The notes beneath the pieces are model-generated. The model saw only the letters and a program-made list of their open reading frames with translations, was not told the DNA's origin and did no database searches. The position numbers and the translations under genes were made by a program. Shown here one piece after another: positions 1-11,683 of a DNA stretch of 64,000 bases. The stretch lies in assembly GCA_004329165.1 (NCBI GenBank), contig CM014737.1, positions 11,466,030 through 11,530,029 of the forward strand. The letters run 5' to 3'. This stretch comes from Spatholobus suberectus (lineage: Eukaryota > Streptophyta > Magnoliopsida > Fabales > Fabaceae). Each line of letters starts with the position of its first letter. The stretch's first letter is position 1.

Positions 1-1150
1 TTTCTAAAAATTATTAAAAATAGAAAACGTATCAAATATTGGAAAACCATATATGCTTGGAAATATTTTTGTGTCTACTTTTTATTTGTTGAAATAGTTT
101 CAACATTTACACAATAGAATCTTCCAGAATCGCATTTTACCACACACTGCCAGACCAGCATTTCTAGAAAGCATGCACAACTTTCAAAAGGCTTAACTTT
201 TTCGTTTCTTAACCTTTTAATGCATTTCTTGAGTCCATTTTGGATAAAATTTTGTCTAGTTTACAAAAAAATAACTCAAAAAAATTAACCACAGCTTTAG
301 ATATAGCAAAAATAGTGAACCATGCTTAGGCAGAAAAACTAAACAACATTAGGAACATATTACACACATGAACGAAAATGGTTTCTTTCACCATGTTTGC
401 AACTTTCAAACATACCAACAATATTTACAATCAAAAAACACACCAAAAATAGAATAATCACAATCCAAACAAAAGAAAAAAGGTTAGCTTTCCTTACCTT
501 TGGACATGATCCTATAAACTTAGAAGAGGGTTTTTGGAAAAGAATGAGTAACTCTTTCAATCTTTGGCAAGGTGAACCATCCACCAACACCAAGAATGGT
601 TGATATATGACATAAACACAAGAAAGAACAAAGTTTAGAACCAAGGAGGTAAAGAAAAAGGTTTAGACCACTTAGGTCTTGATAAAAAAGAAAAGATAAA
701 GAAAGAAGAAGATGAAAAGGATGGACCTTTACCTAACACCAACTTCCTTAGACACTCTAGCTTCCAACTTCTCCTTTAACACTTAGAAAATTTTAGAACA
801 AGAGGGCTTTCTCTCAAGGCTCACTATTTTGGAGAAGAGAAAGTGAAGAGAGTTTTACTTGAAGCTACTTTTAAGGTAACTCAAGTGGGGCCATTTTGGT
901 AACTCACAAAATGAAAGGCAAGGTTTAAATAAATTTGAAAACAAAATCCACCTTCTCCAACAAGGGAGAGTGGACATCCAACATGGGGAAAACAAGGGGT
1001 GGGTTAATGGTTTTGGTACACTTTGATAAGACTTTGTGTAGGAATTTGGAAAAAAGCATTTAGTTTGTTTGCAACTAATCTAGTTTTTCTAGGAATTAAT
1101 AGTTAGCTTAGTTGGGTTTGGGCTTAGGGACGTGTGGGCCTTAGATTAGC
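1..1150 (-). repeat. Partial family B LTR
   Basis: No believable gene. By eye, 60-330 aligns with 45680-45940 (shared stretches around 'cactgccaga', 'aactttttc.tttctt' and 'tctagttt.acaaaaaaat'), which lies inside the minus-oriented family B LTR at 40933. The pyrimidine/purine-skewed part at 640-900, followed by AT-rich sequence, matches the leader layout of that family. The left end is outside the window and no right end with a TSD was found. A 94-codon minus-strand frame here (360-644) has no recognisable domain and is probably chance. Confidence 0.5.
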
Positions 1151-1884
1151 AGTAGAGATTTTAAATTTCTCACATTGACAGTGAAAATTTGGTTAAATAC
1201 CAGGATTTATGAAATTAGGTTTAGGGTTTTCTAACACTTGAATCAATTAAAACAATTTAATTGACTTTAGAATCTACATGATTATGGCTCTTTAGAATTT
1301 CTTTGAATAAGGTTGAGCTGTCTCTGCCCAAGTCAGGCTGTCAAATTTACTTCATCTGACAGGTCTCTTAAGAAACGATCCTGAATAGTAATAAAGGAAA
1401 ACCCAGTGTTTTAAACCTTTTTGGGCAAGGAAGTTATCAACAAAATAGAATCTAATCATAAATAATTTAAAGTTAGTTATAATTAAATTCCATGATCTTG
1501 TATCGCTCATCAACTGTATAGATAAATATTGGCTCAACCATATCATTATAAACTAGATTCTTGCAGAAATCATTGTAGAATCTCGAACAAGAACAACATG
1601 TAAATATTTAATTATCTATTTTTCATTAGAAATTAAATTTAATTCCCCTTGTTGATTATTCAATCACTTAATTAGGGATCAAGATGCTGCAGATTTTACA
1701 TTGTCAACCTTTATAGTGTATCTCTACACTGCTAGAATCCGAGCAGGCGTAATTTCTGTAGAAAACTCTACTGAAATTTACACGGCAAATATTATTATTA
1801 ATTTACTTAAAATTAATTTAAATTTAATTTCTCTTTTTAGATTATCAACCACTTATGCATAGATTATAAAAGACATGTCTTACA
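1151..1884. other. Unassigned AT-rich interval
   Basis: No coding signal. Two stretches, about 1620-1705 and 1800-1890, look like diverged direct copies: each has an 'aaattTaattt' block, then 'gattat.caa.cactta', and ends in 'ttacattgtc'. The second copy ends exactly where Helitron helicase homology starts, so this may be a junction scar. The 5' end of the Helitron was not found. Confidence 0.35.
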
Positions 1885-4114
1885 TTGTCCAAAAATGGTG
1901 TTAAGGTGGATAATAGGAGTGTTGTTCCTTGTAGTCCACTTCTTTTGATGAGGTATCAAGGACATATCAATATAGAGTATTGCAACAAATCTAACTCAAT
2001 CAAGTATTTGTTCAAATACGTGAATAAGGGTCCTGATCGAGCAACTATTGAGATTAGCAAAACTTACAAGTAATATAGAGGAATCAACCATTGTTGATGA
2101 GATTAAATGGTATTGTGATTGTAGATATCTATCACCGTGTGAAGCAACTTGGAGAATTTTTGCTTTTGATATTCATAAAAGGTGGCCCGCTGTTCAAAGG
2201 TTAAATTTTCATCTTCCAAATGAGCAATTAGTTTTTTTTTTAAGGATGAGGACAAGATTCATATAGTTGTTGAAAATAATAAGCATCTTCATACAATATT
2301 TTTGGGTTGGTTTGAGGCAAATTAAACTTTTCTTGAGGGTAGAAATTTGACTTATGCCTGAATTTCCCAACAAATTTGTGTTTTTGAACAAAGAGAAAAG
2401 GTGGCAACCAAGAAAGCAAGGATATTCCATTGGTAGACTTACCTATATTCCAATTGGGATAGATGAATTGTACTACATGAGGATATTGTTGATGAAAGGG
2501 GATGTGTTGATTATGACAATATCAAAACAATCAATGGCAAGACCTATGACACTTTCCAAGATGCATGTTATGCTTTAGGGTTGTTAATGGATGATAGGGA
2601 ATATACTGATGCAATTAACAAAGCCAACCAAATGGCTTCAGGAAAATAGTTAAGAAAGATGTTTGTTACATTGTTATTCATGAACATAATTTCAAAACCA
2701 AATGTTGTTTGGAAAGCCACTTGGAAGTTGTTAATTGATGGTATTGTGTACCAAAAGAGGAAAGAATTGAATGTTCCAGGTAAAAAATTCATAAATTGTC
2801 TTTTATATCTACATACTCATAGGTTACTAAATTAGAAATTATTGTAGGTCACTAAAGTACTTTGATACTTGTCTTTAGATTAGTTATGATGAATTGCAAA
2901 ATCTTTGCCTCATAGAGTTGGAAAAGTTACTAATCTCAAATGAAAGATCTTTAAAAGATTTCAAGTGTTTCCCTCTCCCAGACCTTTCAGATATGTTTGT
3001 GTTTCAAAATAAATTCATTGTGGATCTACTTAACTATGATAGATATCAGTTAGCTTAGTTACATGCATCTTTTTTGAAAAAATTGATAGAGGAGCAACTT
3101 ATCATGTATAATGAAATAATGGAATCAATATTTTTTGAAAATAGACAATTATTCTATTTATATGACTATGGTGGAATTGGTAAAACCTTTCTTTGGAACA
3201 TATTATCTGCCTGTCTTAGGTCAAATGGAAAGATTGTCCTCAATGTTGCTTCAAGTGGTTTTGCTTTGTTGTTGCTTCCTAGTGGAAGGACCATTCATTC
3301 AACTTTTTGCATTCCATTAGTAATCAATGAGGATTCAACTTGTAACATAACTCAAGGTAGCCTTTGTGTAAAGCTTTTTATAGAAACAAAATTAATCATA
3401 TGGATGAAGCTCCAATGATGAATAGATATTGTTTTGAGGCTTTGAATCGCACCTTAAGAGATCTTATGAGAATTAAGTGTGAAGACAATAAAGACAAACT
3501 ATTTGGTGGAAAGGTTGTTATGTTGGGGGTGATTTTAGGAAAATTTTGCTTGTTGTTAGGAAAGGATCAAAACAAGAAATTGTTAGAGTAGCAATTAATT
3601 CATCTGAATTATGGAAGACTTGTAAAGTTTTGAGGCTGACTCAAAACATGAGGCTGAATACAACAAGAATAGATCAGATAGCTTATGATATAATACAATT
3701 TGCTGATTAAATACTTCAACCTGGAGATGGTGATATGGACTTAAATGAGAATGGTGAAGGTGAAATTGATATACTAGAGGAATTTTTGATTCAACAAAAT
3801 GAAAAGCCTTTACTTTCATTGATTGATTTTGTGTATCCAAATATATTGGAGAATATGAAATTGTTGATTTTTTTGAACAAAGAGCAGCTTTGGCTTTGAC
3901 AATAGAGTATTTTGAAGAAGTTAGTGACTTCATTTAGTCTTTAATTTCAAGAGATGAAAGAGTGTTTTTGAGTTTAGACATACCTTGCCAATTAGGTGAA
4001 GATCATGAGATTCAAGGGGATTGGTTTACAATAGAATTTTTGAATGATATCAAATGTTTTGGGATTCCAAATCATCGGTTGAGACTTAAAGTTGGTGTAC
4101 CTATAATGTTGCTA
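1885..4114 (+). pseudogene. Helitron Rep-helicase remnant, N-terminal and motor part
   Basis: Reading across frames gives successive blocks of a Helitron-like helicase. 1888-2060 holds KNGVKVDNRSVVP... and IKYLFKYVNKGPDRA (end of Rep region). 2093-2230 holds YLSPCEATWRIFAFDIH. 2354-2800 holds FVFLNKEKRWQPRK and a GLLMDDREY block. PIF1-type helicase motifs follow: Walker A GGIGKTF at 3170-3190, a Walker B-like MDEAPM near 3401-3420, and a GGDFRK motif near 3525-3545 reached by frameshift. 3950-4114 gives the C-terminal 'GIPNHRLRLKVGVPIMLL' block. At least five in-frame stops or shifts separate these pieces, so no functional protein can be made. The frame is broken at 4114 by the MITE and picks up again at 4671. 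Confidence 0.85.
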
Positions 4115-4670
4115 GAGGTGTCAAAGTAAGCCTGTCCGGCTCATCTGGGTTGGTTCACCACGGGTGAACCTAAAAAACGAGCCAGCCTAACCCGGCTCAC
4201 ATTTTGGTGAGATAAGAAAATGCCAACCCGGCTTGACCCACCATGAGTTGGTGGGTTAAGCGGGTTGGCTCACCAAATTTTTAAAAATAAAATAAAAAAA
4301 TAAAAAAAATAAAAATGTTTTTTTCTTTTTTCTTAAAAAAGTCACATTTTTCTCATAAAGCCATTCAATAATTCAAATAGAAATATAAATGATTCATATT
4401 TAAGTATCAAATAACAACAGGAATAGCGTGAATGCTTGATGGGATCAGTTCTTACGTATAAGTGTTTTTACTTTTAATTATTATAACATTATGGTTTTAA
4501 TTAAAAAAAAAGGGCCAACCCGGCTCGAACCTATTTGGCTTGTGGGTTAAGTGAGTTAGGTTGCCATTGGGCCAAAATTGAAGTGAGCTAATTTTTTTAA
4601 GCTCGGCCCGGCTCGAACATGTGGTGGGCCGAGTTGGCCCATCGGGTTTTGGCTCATTTTGACAACTTTT
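4115..4670. mobile_element. Non-autonomous hAT-like MITE in the helicase
   Basis: A 556-bp insertion splits the helicase reading frame. Its ends form a terminal inverted repeat: left ggtgtcaaagtaagcc (4117-4132), and the right end read in reverse is gttgtcaaaatgagcc. It is flanked by a 9-bp direct repeat with one mismatch, atgttgcta (4106-4114) and atgctgcta (4671-4679), so an 8- or 9-bp TSD fits. GC-rich ends such as 'cccggctcgaac' surround an AT-rich core. No coding capacity. hAT is inferred from the TGTCAAA-type TIR and the ~8-bp TSD; Mutator-like is the alternative. Confidence 0.75.
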
Positions 4671-5071
4671 ATGCTGCTAAGGAATTTGGACCAATCAAAT
4701 GGTTTATGTAACGGAACAAGGCTACAAGTGAAGGATTTGGGAACGAATGTTAAATAGCTATAGTCATCACTGGCACAAACATTGGTGATATAATTTTTAT
4801 TGTAAGGATGAATTTAGTGCCATCTAATCCTAGGTTCCCATTCAAATTCTAGTGTTGGCAATTTTCCTTTTGTCTTTGTTTTGTGATGACCATCAACAAA
4901 AGTCAAGGACATTCATTTTCTGAGGTGGGACTGTATCTTCCAAGACCAGTTTTGACTTATGGTCAGCTATATGTGGCTAAATCTAGAGTAAAATCAAAGA
5001 GCGGTTGATGATGGAAGGGTTTGTAACTCAACAAAGAATGTTGTGTGCAAAGAAATGTTTGAAAACTTATA
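4671..5071 (+). pseudogene. Helitron helicase C-terminal remnant
   Basis: Continuation of the helicase after the MITE: MLLRNLDQSNGLCNGTRLQV (from 4671, including the duplicated target), then a block around 4750-4850, and FAMTINKSQGQ-like plus 'GLYLPRPVLTYGQLYVA.SR' motifs (about 4880-4995), which are the conserved C-terminal motifs of PIF1/Helitron helicases. It ends near 5071 with a KNVVCKEMFENL-stop tail, the usual end of this protein. Stops and small indels interrupt it. It confirms that the MITE entered an already inserted Helitron. Confidence 0.8.
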
Positions 5072-6568
5072 GAAATTCTACCAAATTAGGTTTTATACCA
5101 ACTTTCTTACTTTTGCACATGTTGATCTATTTTCTACAATGATATGTTATCTTTTAATTGTATTTTTAATGTTAAAATAGTAATATAGCTTTGATCAAAC
5201 CATTCCATCTTAAGTTTCTATTATTTATAATTAGTAAATTGATCTAGGTTATAAAGACCTATTTCTGTTTTTATGCAAAATTTTACGGGTCCGTGGCTTG
5301 AGGATGATAATAGATACACTATATGGAAGTTGCGACACAAAACCACATATGCTTCACATATTGTTTCCAGTACTTTTGCTGTTTTTCATGACAAAATCAA
5401 AACACTTTTGCCACATTTATAAAAAGCATGATACAATTAACCTACTGAATAATGCAGCATTTATAAATATCAAAATATCCTACATTTTGGGAGTATATCA
5501 AGTTTACTTAAGGTGTCTAAAAAAGACAGGTTTAACTGTCTCTTTACTTGCTACAATGCTACTCTAATGTGATTACTTCATTGGTAGTCACATCTTGCCT
5601 AAGCACAATAATTAAAGCTTTTTAACATGATTTAATATCTGATTTTGGTCATCTACTGATGTATCAATGATAAAAGTATATAAAACATGTCAAATCTTAA
5701 CTTTTTATCCAAGGATTAACATTTATGTCATGGTAAATGAATCTATATAGCTAATCACATATCATGCATTCATAGGATATTATCATGCATTCTAATAAAA
5801 TTAGAGACCTACATGACAATATATTCTCATAGGATATTGTCATACATTTTGATAGAAATAGGATATTAGCATGCATTATGATAAATTGAACTATATAGCT
5901 AACCACATATCATACACTTATAGGATATTACTATCCAACCGTGTAACTTTGTACAAGATGCATTCAAGCATATACCATGACAGTACAAGATGTAGTCAAG
6001 TAGTCAATATCATGTAACTTTCTACAAGATGCAGTCAAGCATATAGCAGAGTCATGTTGCTATTGCTTTAGATAAATATATTAATAACAATCAACAAAGT
6101 TGATATACCAGATCATACATATACCACAGTCATCATTAAAAACTGTACTGTCATGGTATATGATATATATATACCACATTCATTTTATTTTATTGACCTC
6201 TAAACAATTCCCTCCTCGATATATTAAAAGATTAGAACTTGAGTGCACCTAATTGCATCTCATATAAGCATCTCATATCTTGGATATTGCTAGCAGGGGA
6301 TGTATATACTCAAGATTATTTGCAAAGTTTCATAAATTTGAAATATTTTGGGATTAATATCAATGTTGACCATTTTGTATTGTGGGTATTTCAGTGATTT
6401 ACTGTGGCTGTGTATCATTCAATGATGTTGGTATAAGTTTTGGATGAACTAATGTATGATGCAGCAAAGTTTAAATTAGAGTAAACAAAGCATCCCAGTG
6501 TCTGATATATCAATCACAATAAACAAAGCTCATATACCATATCAATATTTAAAATCTGTCACTGTTAT
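5072..6568. other. Helitron 3' non-coding region with repeated motifs
   Basis: AT-rich DNA between the helicase stop and the first solo LTR. A motif like 'ataggatattatcatgcatt' recurs about five times between 5755 and 5935. A second motif, 'gtaactttctacaagatgcagtcaagcatata' in diverged form, occurs near 5943 and 6014. The stretch 6085-6170 is partly repeated at 6515-6573 ('aacaaag.t.atatacca ... ctgt.atggt'). The 89-codon frame at 5298-5567 has no recognisable domain. These look like decayed internal repeats of the Helitron. Confidence 0.5.
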
Positions 6569-6573
6569 GGTGA

Positions 6574-7612
6574 TGAAAGAACAAAGATCGCACAAGAAGG
6601 GGAGTTGAATTGTGCGTTTAAAAACTTTTTAACTTAATCAAAACGAGTTCAAGAAAACAGTTAAAGAAGGGATGAGGGAAGGACAAAGGCACAGAGAGTT
6701 TTTATACTAGTTCACTCAAACTTGAGCTACGTCCAGCCCTTTCGTCCTAAAGGTGTTCACTAACCAACCTTAGGTTACACACAAGTATTCTTCTTCAGCT
6801 TCTTCAAGCTTTACAATGCTATCTACCCAGATTGCTAAACCACCCAAGTATTCTTTTTCATTAAGCCTTTTTAGGCTTTCACAACATACACAGTTGTTAA
6901 AAAAAAGTTTACTACAACGCGAGGATATGAAAGTTTAGGAGCAGTACAAGAGTTATTCTACAGAGAATTTGAGAGTATTTCAAAGTCGTCCAGTAAACGC
7001 AAGAAATGTAGTCGTTCTCTATCTCTATATTCTTCTCCTCTCGAGTTGATATATATATGGTCTCTTGAATATAGCCGTTGAAAATATAGCTTCAGACCTT
7101 ACTCAGAGAATGTGCGTGCGTGTATCAAGTTTTCAGAAGAGTCAGAAAAGTAACTTTTGTTCTTGCATTAAAAAGGAAAGTGCAGAGTTGTGTTGAAGAA
7201 CTATTTTTCTGAACATTCTTCATTCGGCTTGCCAGCTTGATAAGTTGACTTCCTTTTTCTGCAATACTGCACTTATACGCTAACATGTATCTGTCTTTCA
7301 TTTAACGCTTAGATATTTGAATGTTAGATCTCTTTAAAAAGTAAAGCATTAGTCTCAAAATATTCATGTGAGAAACGCATAGTCCAAACAAGCTTTAAAC
7401 ACTTAGTCGTTAGAAAGAGACTTACATTTGGACGATCATCATGTGCGAGTCAAATGGATGCTTGTTAAAACTGGCACGTTGGACGCCTTAATATAAAACA
7501 CGCATTGGACACTAAAAAAACATTTTTTTTACAATAAGAACTTAAAACTTAATAAGTTTGTTATCTTCAAAATTTGAGGGACTAGACGCTTTATACGTCT
7601 TTGGTTCCAACA
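6574..7612 (-). mobile_element. Solo LTR, family C (copia/SIRE-like)
   Basis: A 1,039-bp unit beginning TGAAAGAACAAAG and ending GGTTCCAACA, flanked by perfect 5-bp TSDs GGTGA (6569-6573 and 7613-7617). Its layout matches the unit at 58493-59547 and the copia LTR at 12814: 'aagaagggg.gttgaattg' just inside the left end, then a 'tatact.gttc' block and two or three 'caagtattctt' repeats. On the minus strand it reads TGTTGGAACC..., a typical copia LTR start, so the orientation is minus. No internal region is attached, which is the product expected from recombination between two LTRs. Confidence 0.88.
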
Positions 7613-8023
7613 GGTGAGGTGTGTTTGCTAGTGTACAACATGTCAATCTCTAACAGACTACAGAATATTATCATTGGCACATGTGATCCTTTAATAGTAG
7701 TAAAGAGTGATCCTTTTCATTTCTTAGCATCTTCTAAAGTAATAAAATAGATTGTTAACCACTTTTTTTTTATTGTGGTTGCTATATGATATATGACTTG
7801 GATATGTGGTATAAGTTTTGTCAAAACTGATATATGATGGAACAAGTTTGAAGTTGGAATTTGATGACAACCAATCAGTATAACAAAATCAACAACTTTG
7901 AATGTATTCCTTTGGGATAAATATATTCTTATATATATTTATATTTATATTTATTAACAAAACATAACATATAATTATTATCAATCTATAGCTTATAATA
8001 CTCACCAATAAACTCTTTAATTG

Positions 8024-8052
8024 CCTATGCGATGCATGGGTATAAAATCTAG
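8024..8052 (+). other. Helitron 3' terminus (hairpin + CTAG)
   Basis: Stem cctatgc (8024-8030) pairs with gcatggg (8034-8040) around a 3-base loop, with one G-T pair. After 'tataaaat', CTAG (8049-8052) is followed by T. This is the canonical plant Helitron 3' end and fixes the right boundary to the base. Confidence 0.85.
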
Positions 8053-10157
8053 TTTTATAACATAGTCAAATTTCTATCATTGTGAGCAATTTATGTTGGT
8101 GCATCAGCCACTAGAAAATAATAATTTTTCATGTAGTAATGAAAAGCATATTCAAAAAGAAGAAAATGACATCTCATTAGTTTTAACTGAAAAAGTATTT
8201 AAAACAATATGAATAAGCTTTTTGGTAAATTAAATAATTGTTTCCATAAAAATCCAGAATTTGAACTATAACACTTTGTTAGAAGTACTTAAGATATGAT
8301 TTTTTTTCCTTCTAGTTTCGAATAAGGATTTGGAGCTTAAGAATTATACTCCCCACCATCAAGTCTCTTGTGAAATTGGCAAAAAGTAGTTCAAAAAGGT
8401 TGTTTATATATAGGTCAGTTTGATTTATGTTTAAAGCAATGCAAAAAAACTCGACTTGAACTAGCCGATTCAACTGGGAATCAGAGATGTCACCAGTCCT
8501 AGCATAGGGATGAAGCCAAGATTTAATGGTTGGGGGGCCAATTATGAAAAATAAAATTCATCTAACAAGGACAAAGCTAGGATTTATTCGTCAACTATGT
8601 CATTTGTGATTAACTTTTGTGAGTTGATTATAATTAAGTTAGGGATGAGAAAGACATACATTAAAGTTTAATATTCAAAGTTGAATGAAAGCGTTTTTAA
8701 GAACTATTTTTTAATGAGTTAGGAATCTTTTTTTAACAAAAACATTTCTAGAGATTTTTCTTAAACTCTTATCGCTTTCAAACTATCATTTTCATCTTTA
8801 TTTCAAAATTGAATTTCAATAATTTTTTAAATAAAATTATTAATAATCAAAAATAACATTATATCACAATATAAATTAATTATCATATGTCTAAACTATA
8901 ATTTATATATTTAAAAATATTAATTATTATGAATTTTAAGTATAATATAATTTATATATTCAAAAGCATTTATTTATTATAAATTTTAGTTATATAAAAT
9001 AAATATTTATCGTGTGCATTACATACAATAAAATATTAGTATGCTATAATTCTATACCATTTTGGTACTTCAAGTTTGGGTTGAACAACAATTCCAATTC
9101 AAGTTTAAACTAATAAAAGTGAAAGAATAGTAATTTTAAATAAATATTTATCAATAATCACATCCTAGTTTTTCTATTAAAAAATATAAATATATAACAT
9201 TACTCTTCTTCACTCTACACTTCCATATTTTCTATTTTAGACACAAATAATGTGTATGTATTAATTAGTATTTATACACAAAACATATTATTTCGAAATA
9301 ATTTTACAATTTTTTGTTAATATTTACTTTGTTATAATTATTTTCGTAAACAAATGTAAATTTCTTTTTATCATTTATCTTTAGAGTGATTGGTTAAGTT
9401 CAATTTAGTATGTGTCAGCATAATTCAATATTAATAGCGTCATTATTTAATTTTTTAAATTATCTCTTTATTACTATAAATAAAATAACGATGTTAATGA
9501 GTGCTTGGTTTAATTTTAGGTAAGTTTTAATTTTTCATTTGGTCAAGAAATAGTTTACTATGAAATGAAAAATTCAAAAAAAAATAAAAATCTTGTAATT
9601 AAAATTTGACAAAACATAAACTAAGATTTTTATCAATTTTATAATTCTAAACATTTACATTCGTCTAAGCACATTGTTGGATCAAATATGCACTTAACCT
9701 AGTGAGAACTGGTGCAGCTCGGTTGGTTTTATGGTTAAAATGGTGACCTAGACTAATCTCGCTCTAACCAACTCTCGTTGGCCTTTCTAGACAGTCCTTG
9801 TTGTCCTACCGTCCATGCACATAACAACTTCCTTTTTGTGGCGTAGTCACTCCAAGATGAACCGGTAGAAGTTCTCCTTTATAGCATAGTCACTACTCTT
9901 CTTTGCAAACTCGTTGCACCCCCTTATAGGCTTGCAGCACTTGCTTCTTAGGATTAAGCCATTGACCCTTAGATATGATTAACCCCTTTTGCAATTTGAT
10001 GTAATCAACAACTGATGTAAAAAAAAAGGCTCAGTCTTTCACCATGTAGCAAGATTTAACTCCATGTGACTTCTCACAGAACAACACCCTTGCTTTTTAC
10101 CTAGTATTGTCACGTGGTGAAGGTCCAATACTAACAGTTAAGCAGGTGTTTGTGTTT

Positions 10158-10158
<1 letters not shown>
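8053..10158. other. AT-rich intergenic debris
   Basis: About 2 kb without a plausible gene or complete element. 8500-8570 resembles a common decayed repeat ('gatgaagccaagatttaatggttgggggg'). 8800-9400 is very AT-rich with no open frames. 9690-10140 is less AT-rich ('ggtgcagctcggttgg') and may be a separate decayed insertion, but I could not find its ends. Confidence 0.5.

Positions 10159-10231
<73 letters not shown>
10159..10231. repeat. (CATA)n then (TA)n microsatellite
   Basis: About six TACA/CATA units run into an uninterrupted TA tract of more than 40 bases. Confidence 0.95.
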
Positions 10232-10233
<2 letters not shown>

Positions 10234-10445
10234 CATGTTCTAAAAAATAATTTTAAAGAAAAACACAAAGCATATGAAATTTATGAAAAAATAATTATCT
10301 TTTAAAATAGATCAATTTAAATATATATTAGTGAATAAATTTATTGCATGTTTGAACAAAATAGTTTTAAAGAAAAACATAAAGATACAAAATATATGGA
10401 AAAATAATTTTTTAAATGTTAATTTAAACATATATTAGTAAAGTA
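10232..10445. repeat. Two-copy direct repeat, about 112 bp
   Basis: 'acatgttctaaaaaataatt' from 10233 is repeated in diverged form from about 10345 ('gcatgtttgaacaaaatagt'). Both are followed by 'tttaaagaaaaaca.aaag' and end in 'aaa.atatattagt.aa'. The copies differ by small indels and scattered substitutions. Confidence 0.7.
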
Positions 10446-11269
10446 AATTAAACTTACTTATATGGCCTTTCAATAGTTAGGAATGCTTGTGCACACCATA
10501 TTGGTTAAGGTTTACATGTGAATTGAGGTTAAAGGATTATGTTAATTTTGGTTATGAATTGTTTTGGTATTTTTTAAGTTATGGTATGAATTTTTTATAA
10601 TTTTTTTAACTATAAAAGTTACTTGCTATATTTTTTTGAAAATATTTAATAAAAATGGAGTCACGAGATTCAATTAGTGACTCAATGGTTTGACCAATGA
10701 CCCATTGACCTAGTGCTGTGATTGCGTCGATGACTAGTCTAGGTTTTAAAACACTAGTTTAAAGCATGAAAAGAAAAAACCTTAGAATTTAATTTGCTTA
10801 GTTAGTTTCTTTCATCTTTGTTTTAGACTTTGTAAATTACCAAGTCGCACATGAATGTTACATGTAGTTAGACAAGTCAAAATCTATCCATAATTAATCA
10901 TATTTTCCTCATAATTCTTCCCATGATGCTAGGATCTAAGATGAATGTGAACATAATAGTTGAAGCTCTACTCATTTGATTAACATAGACTATATGCATT
11001 AAAATGAAAGCTAGCTTCTCTTTTCATATTTGTTTTTTTTATAAGCAAATAAATTTATTAACAAAGGTGAAAATAGATGACGTACAAGGAGTGCTCATCC
11101 TTGCACCATAAAGAAAATGAATACATACATTTTGCTTTACTACCTATAATGCACACCTATAGCCAAGTAAGGAATCCATCATATAACTACTATACTAAAC
11201 ATGAGAAACATGATAGTACCCCACAAAATAAAAAACCCAACATGAAAACAAACTTTGTCATTTTAGAGA
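10446..11269. other. Intergenic; possible decayed TE end
   Basis: No gene found. 10660-10750 carries 'ggtttgaccaatgacccattgacctag...tctaggttttaaaacactag', a wording common at the ends of plant DNA transposons, but no partner end was identified. 10800-11030 is plain AT-rich sequence. Confidence 0.35.
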
Positions 11270-11600
11270 GATATACACTCCAAGGGATTAGCGTACCATT
11301 TCGATAGCAGTAAGCTCACATTCCCTGATTTTGTTTTGAACCAAACCCATGAGAGAGCTTTAACAGAATCCATCAATTGTAGGTAGTCAAAGTAAGCTTA
11401 TTGGAAAATAATATTTTTTCTCTTAAGCCATAATGTCTAAACCACCACACGCAAGAGTAACATTGAAACCCTTTTAATTTTTCTCCTTGCACCATCTTTC
11501 TATGATGGAGGTAGTGAGCAATACTTGTAGATGGAAGGACAACTTCAAACCAGTCCTTAACTTCAAACTCTTCCATATTTGTTATATAACTAGTAATAAA
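11270..11600 (-). pseudogene. LINE ORF2 C-terminal fragment
   Basis: Read on the minus strand, 11560 to 11270 gives HYLHHRKMVQGEKLKG..., a short frameshifted link with 'LREKILFSNK', then 'ALSWVWFKTKSGNV' and a 'KWYANPLG' tail before a stop. This matches the far C-terminal region of plant non-LTR (L1-like) ORF2 proteins, after the zf-RVT-type domain, where W.WFK...W..NP is typical. The LINE reverse transcriptase itself is absent, so this is a fragment. The plus-strand frames at 11077 and 11487 are antisense shadows. No poly-A tail or TSD was found. Confidence 0.6.
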
Positions 11601-11683
11601 AAAAATGAGTACAAAATTCATTTTATAAGGAAAACTCACCTAATAAAAGTTATATATAACATTCAAACATATATTAGAATAAA

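Larger units (their letters stand above)
1885..8052 (+). mobile_element. Decayed Helitron with recognisable 3' end
   Basis: Helitrons are rolling-circle transposons that encode a Rep-helicase, insert between A and T, and end in CTAG preceded by a short hairpin. Seen here: Rep/helicase homology from 1885 to about 5071, non-coding DNA, then a terminal hairpin at 8024-8040 and CTAG at 8049-8052 followed by T. The 5' third of the Rep protein and any TC start are missing, so the left limit is where homology begins, not a true end. Two later insertions lie within it (4115-4670 and 6574-7612). The element is clearly dead: every domain carries stops or frameshifts. Confidence 0.8.

Noticed and set aside
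360..644. 94-codon minus-strand ORF with hydrophobic stretch
   Set aside because: Lies in a family B LTR fragment; hydrophobicity comes from T-rich sequence. The homologous LTR does not keep the frame.
5298..5567. 89-codon plus-strand ORF
   Set aside because: No domain, lies in the AT-rich non-coding arm of the Helitron, codon make-up like the surroundings.
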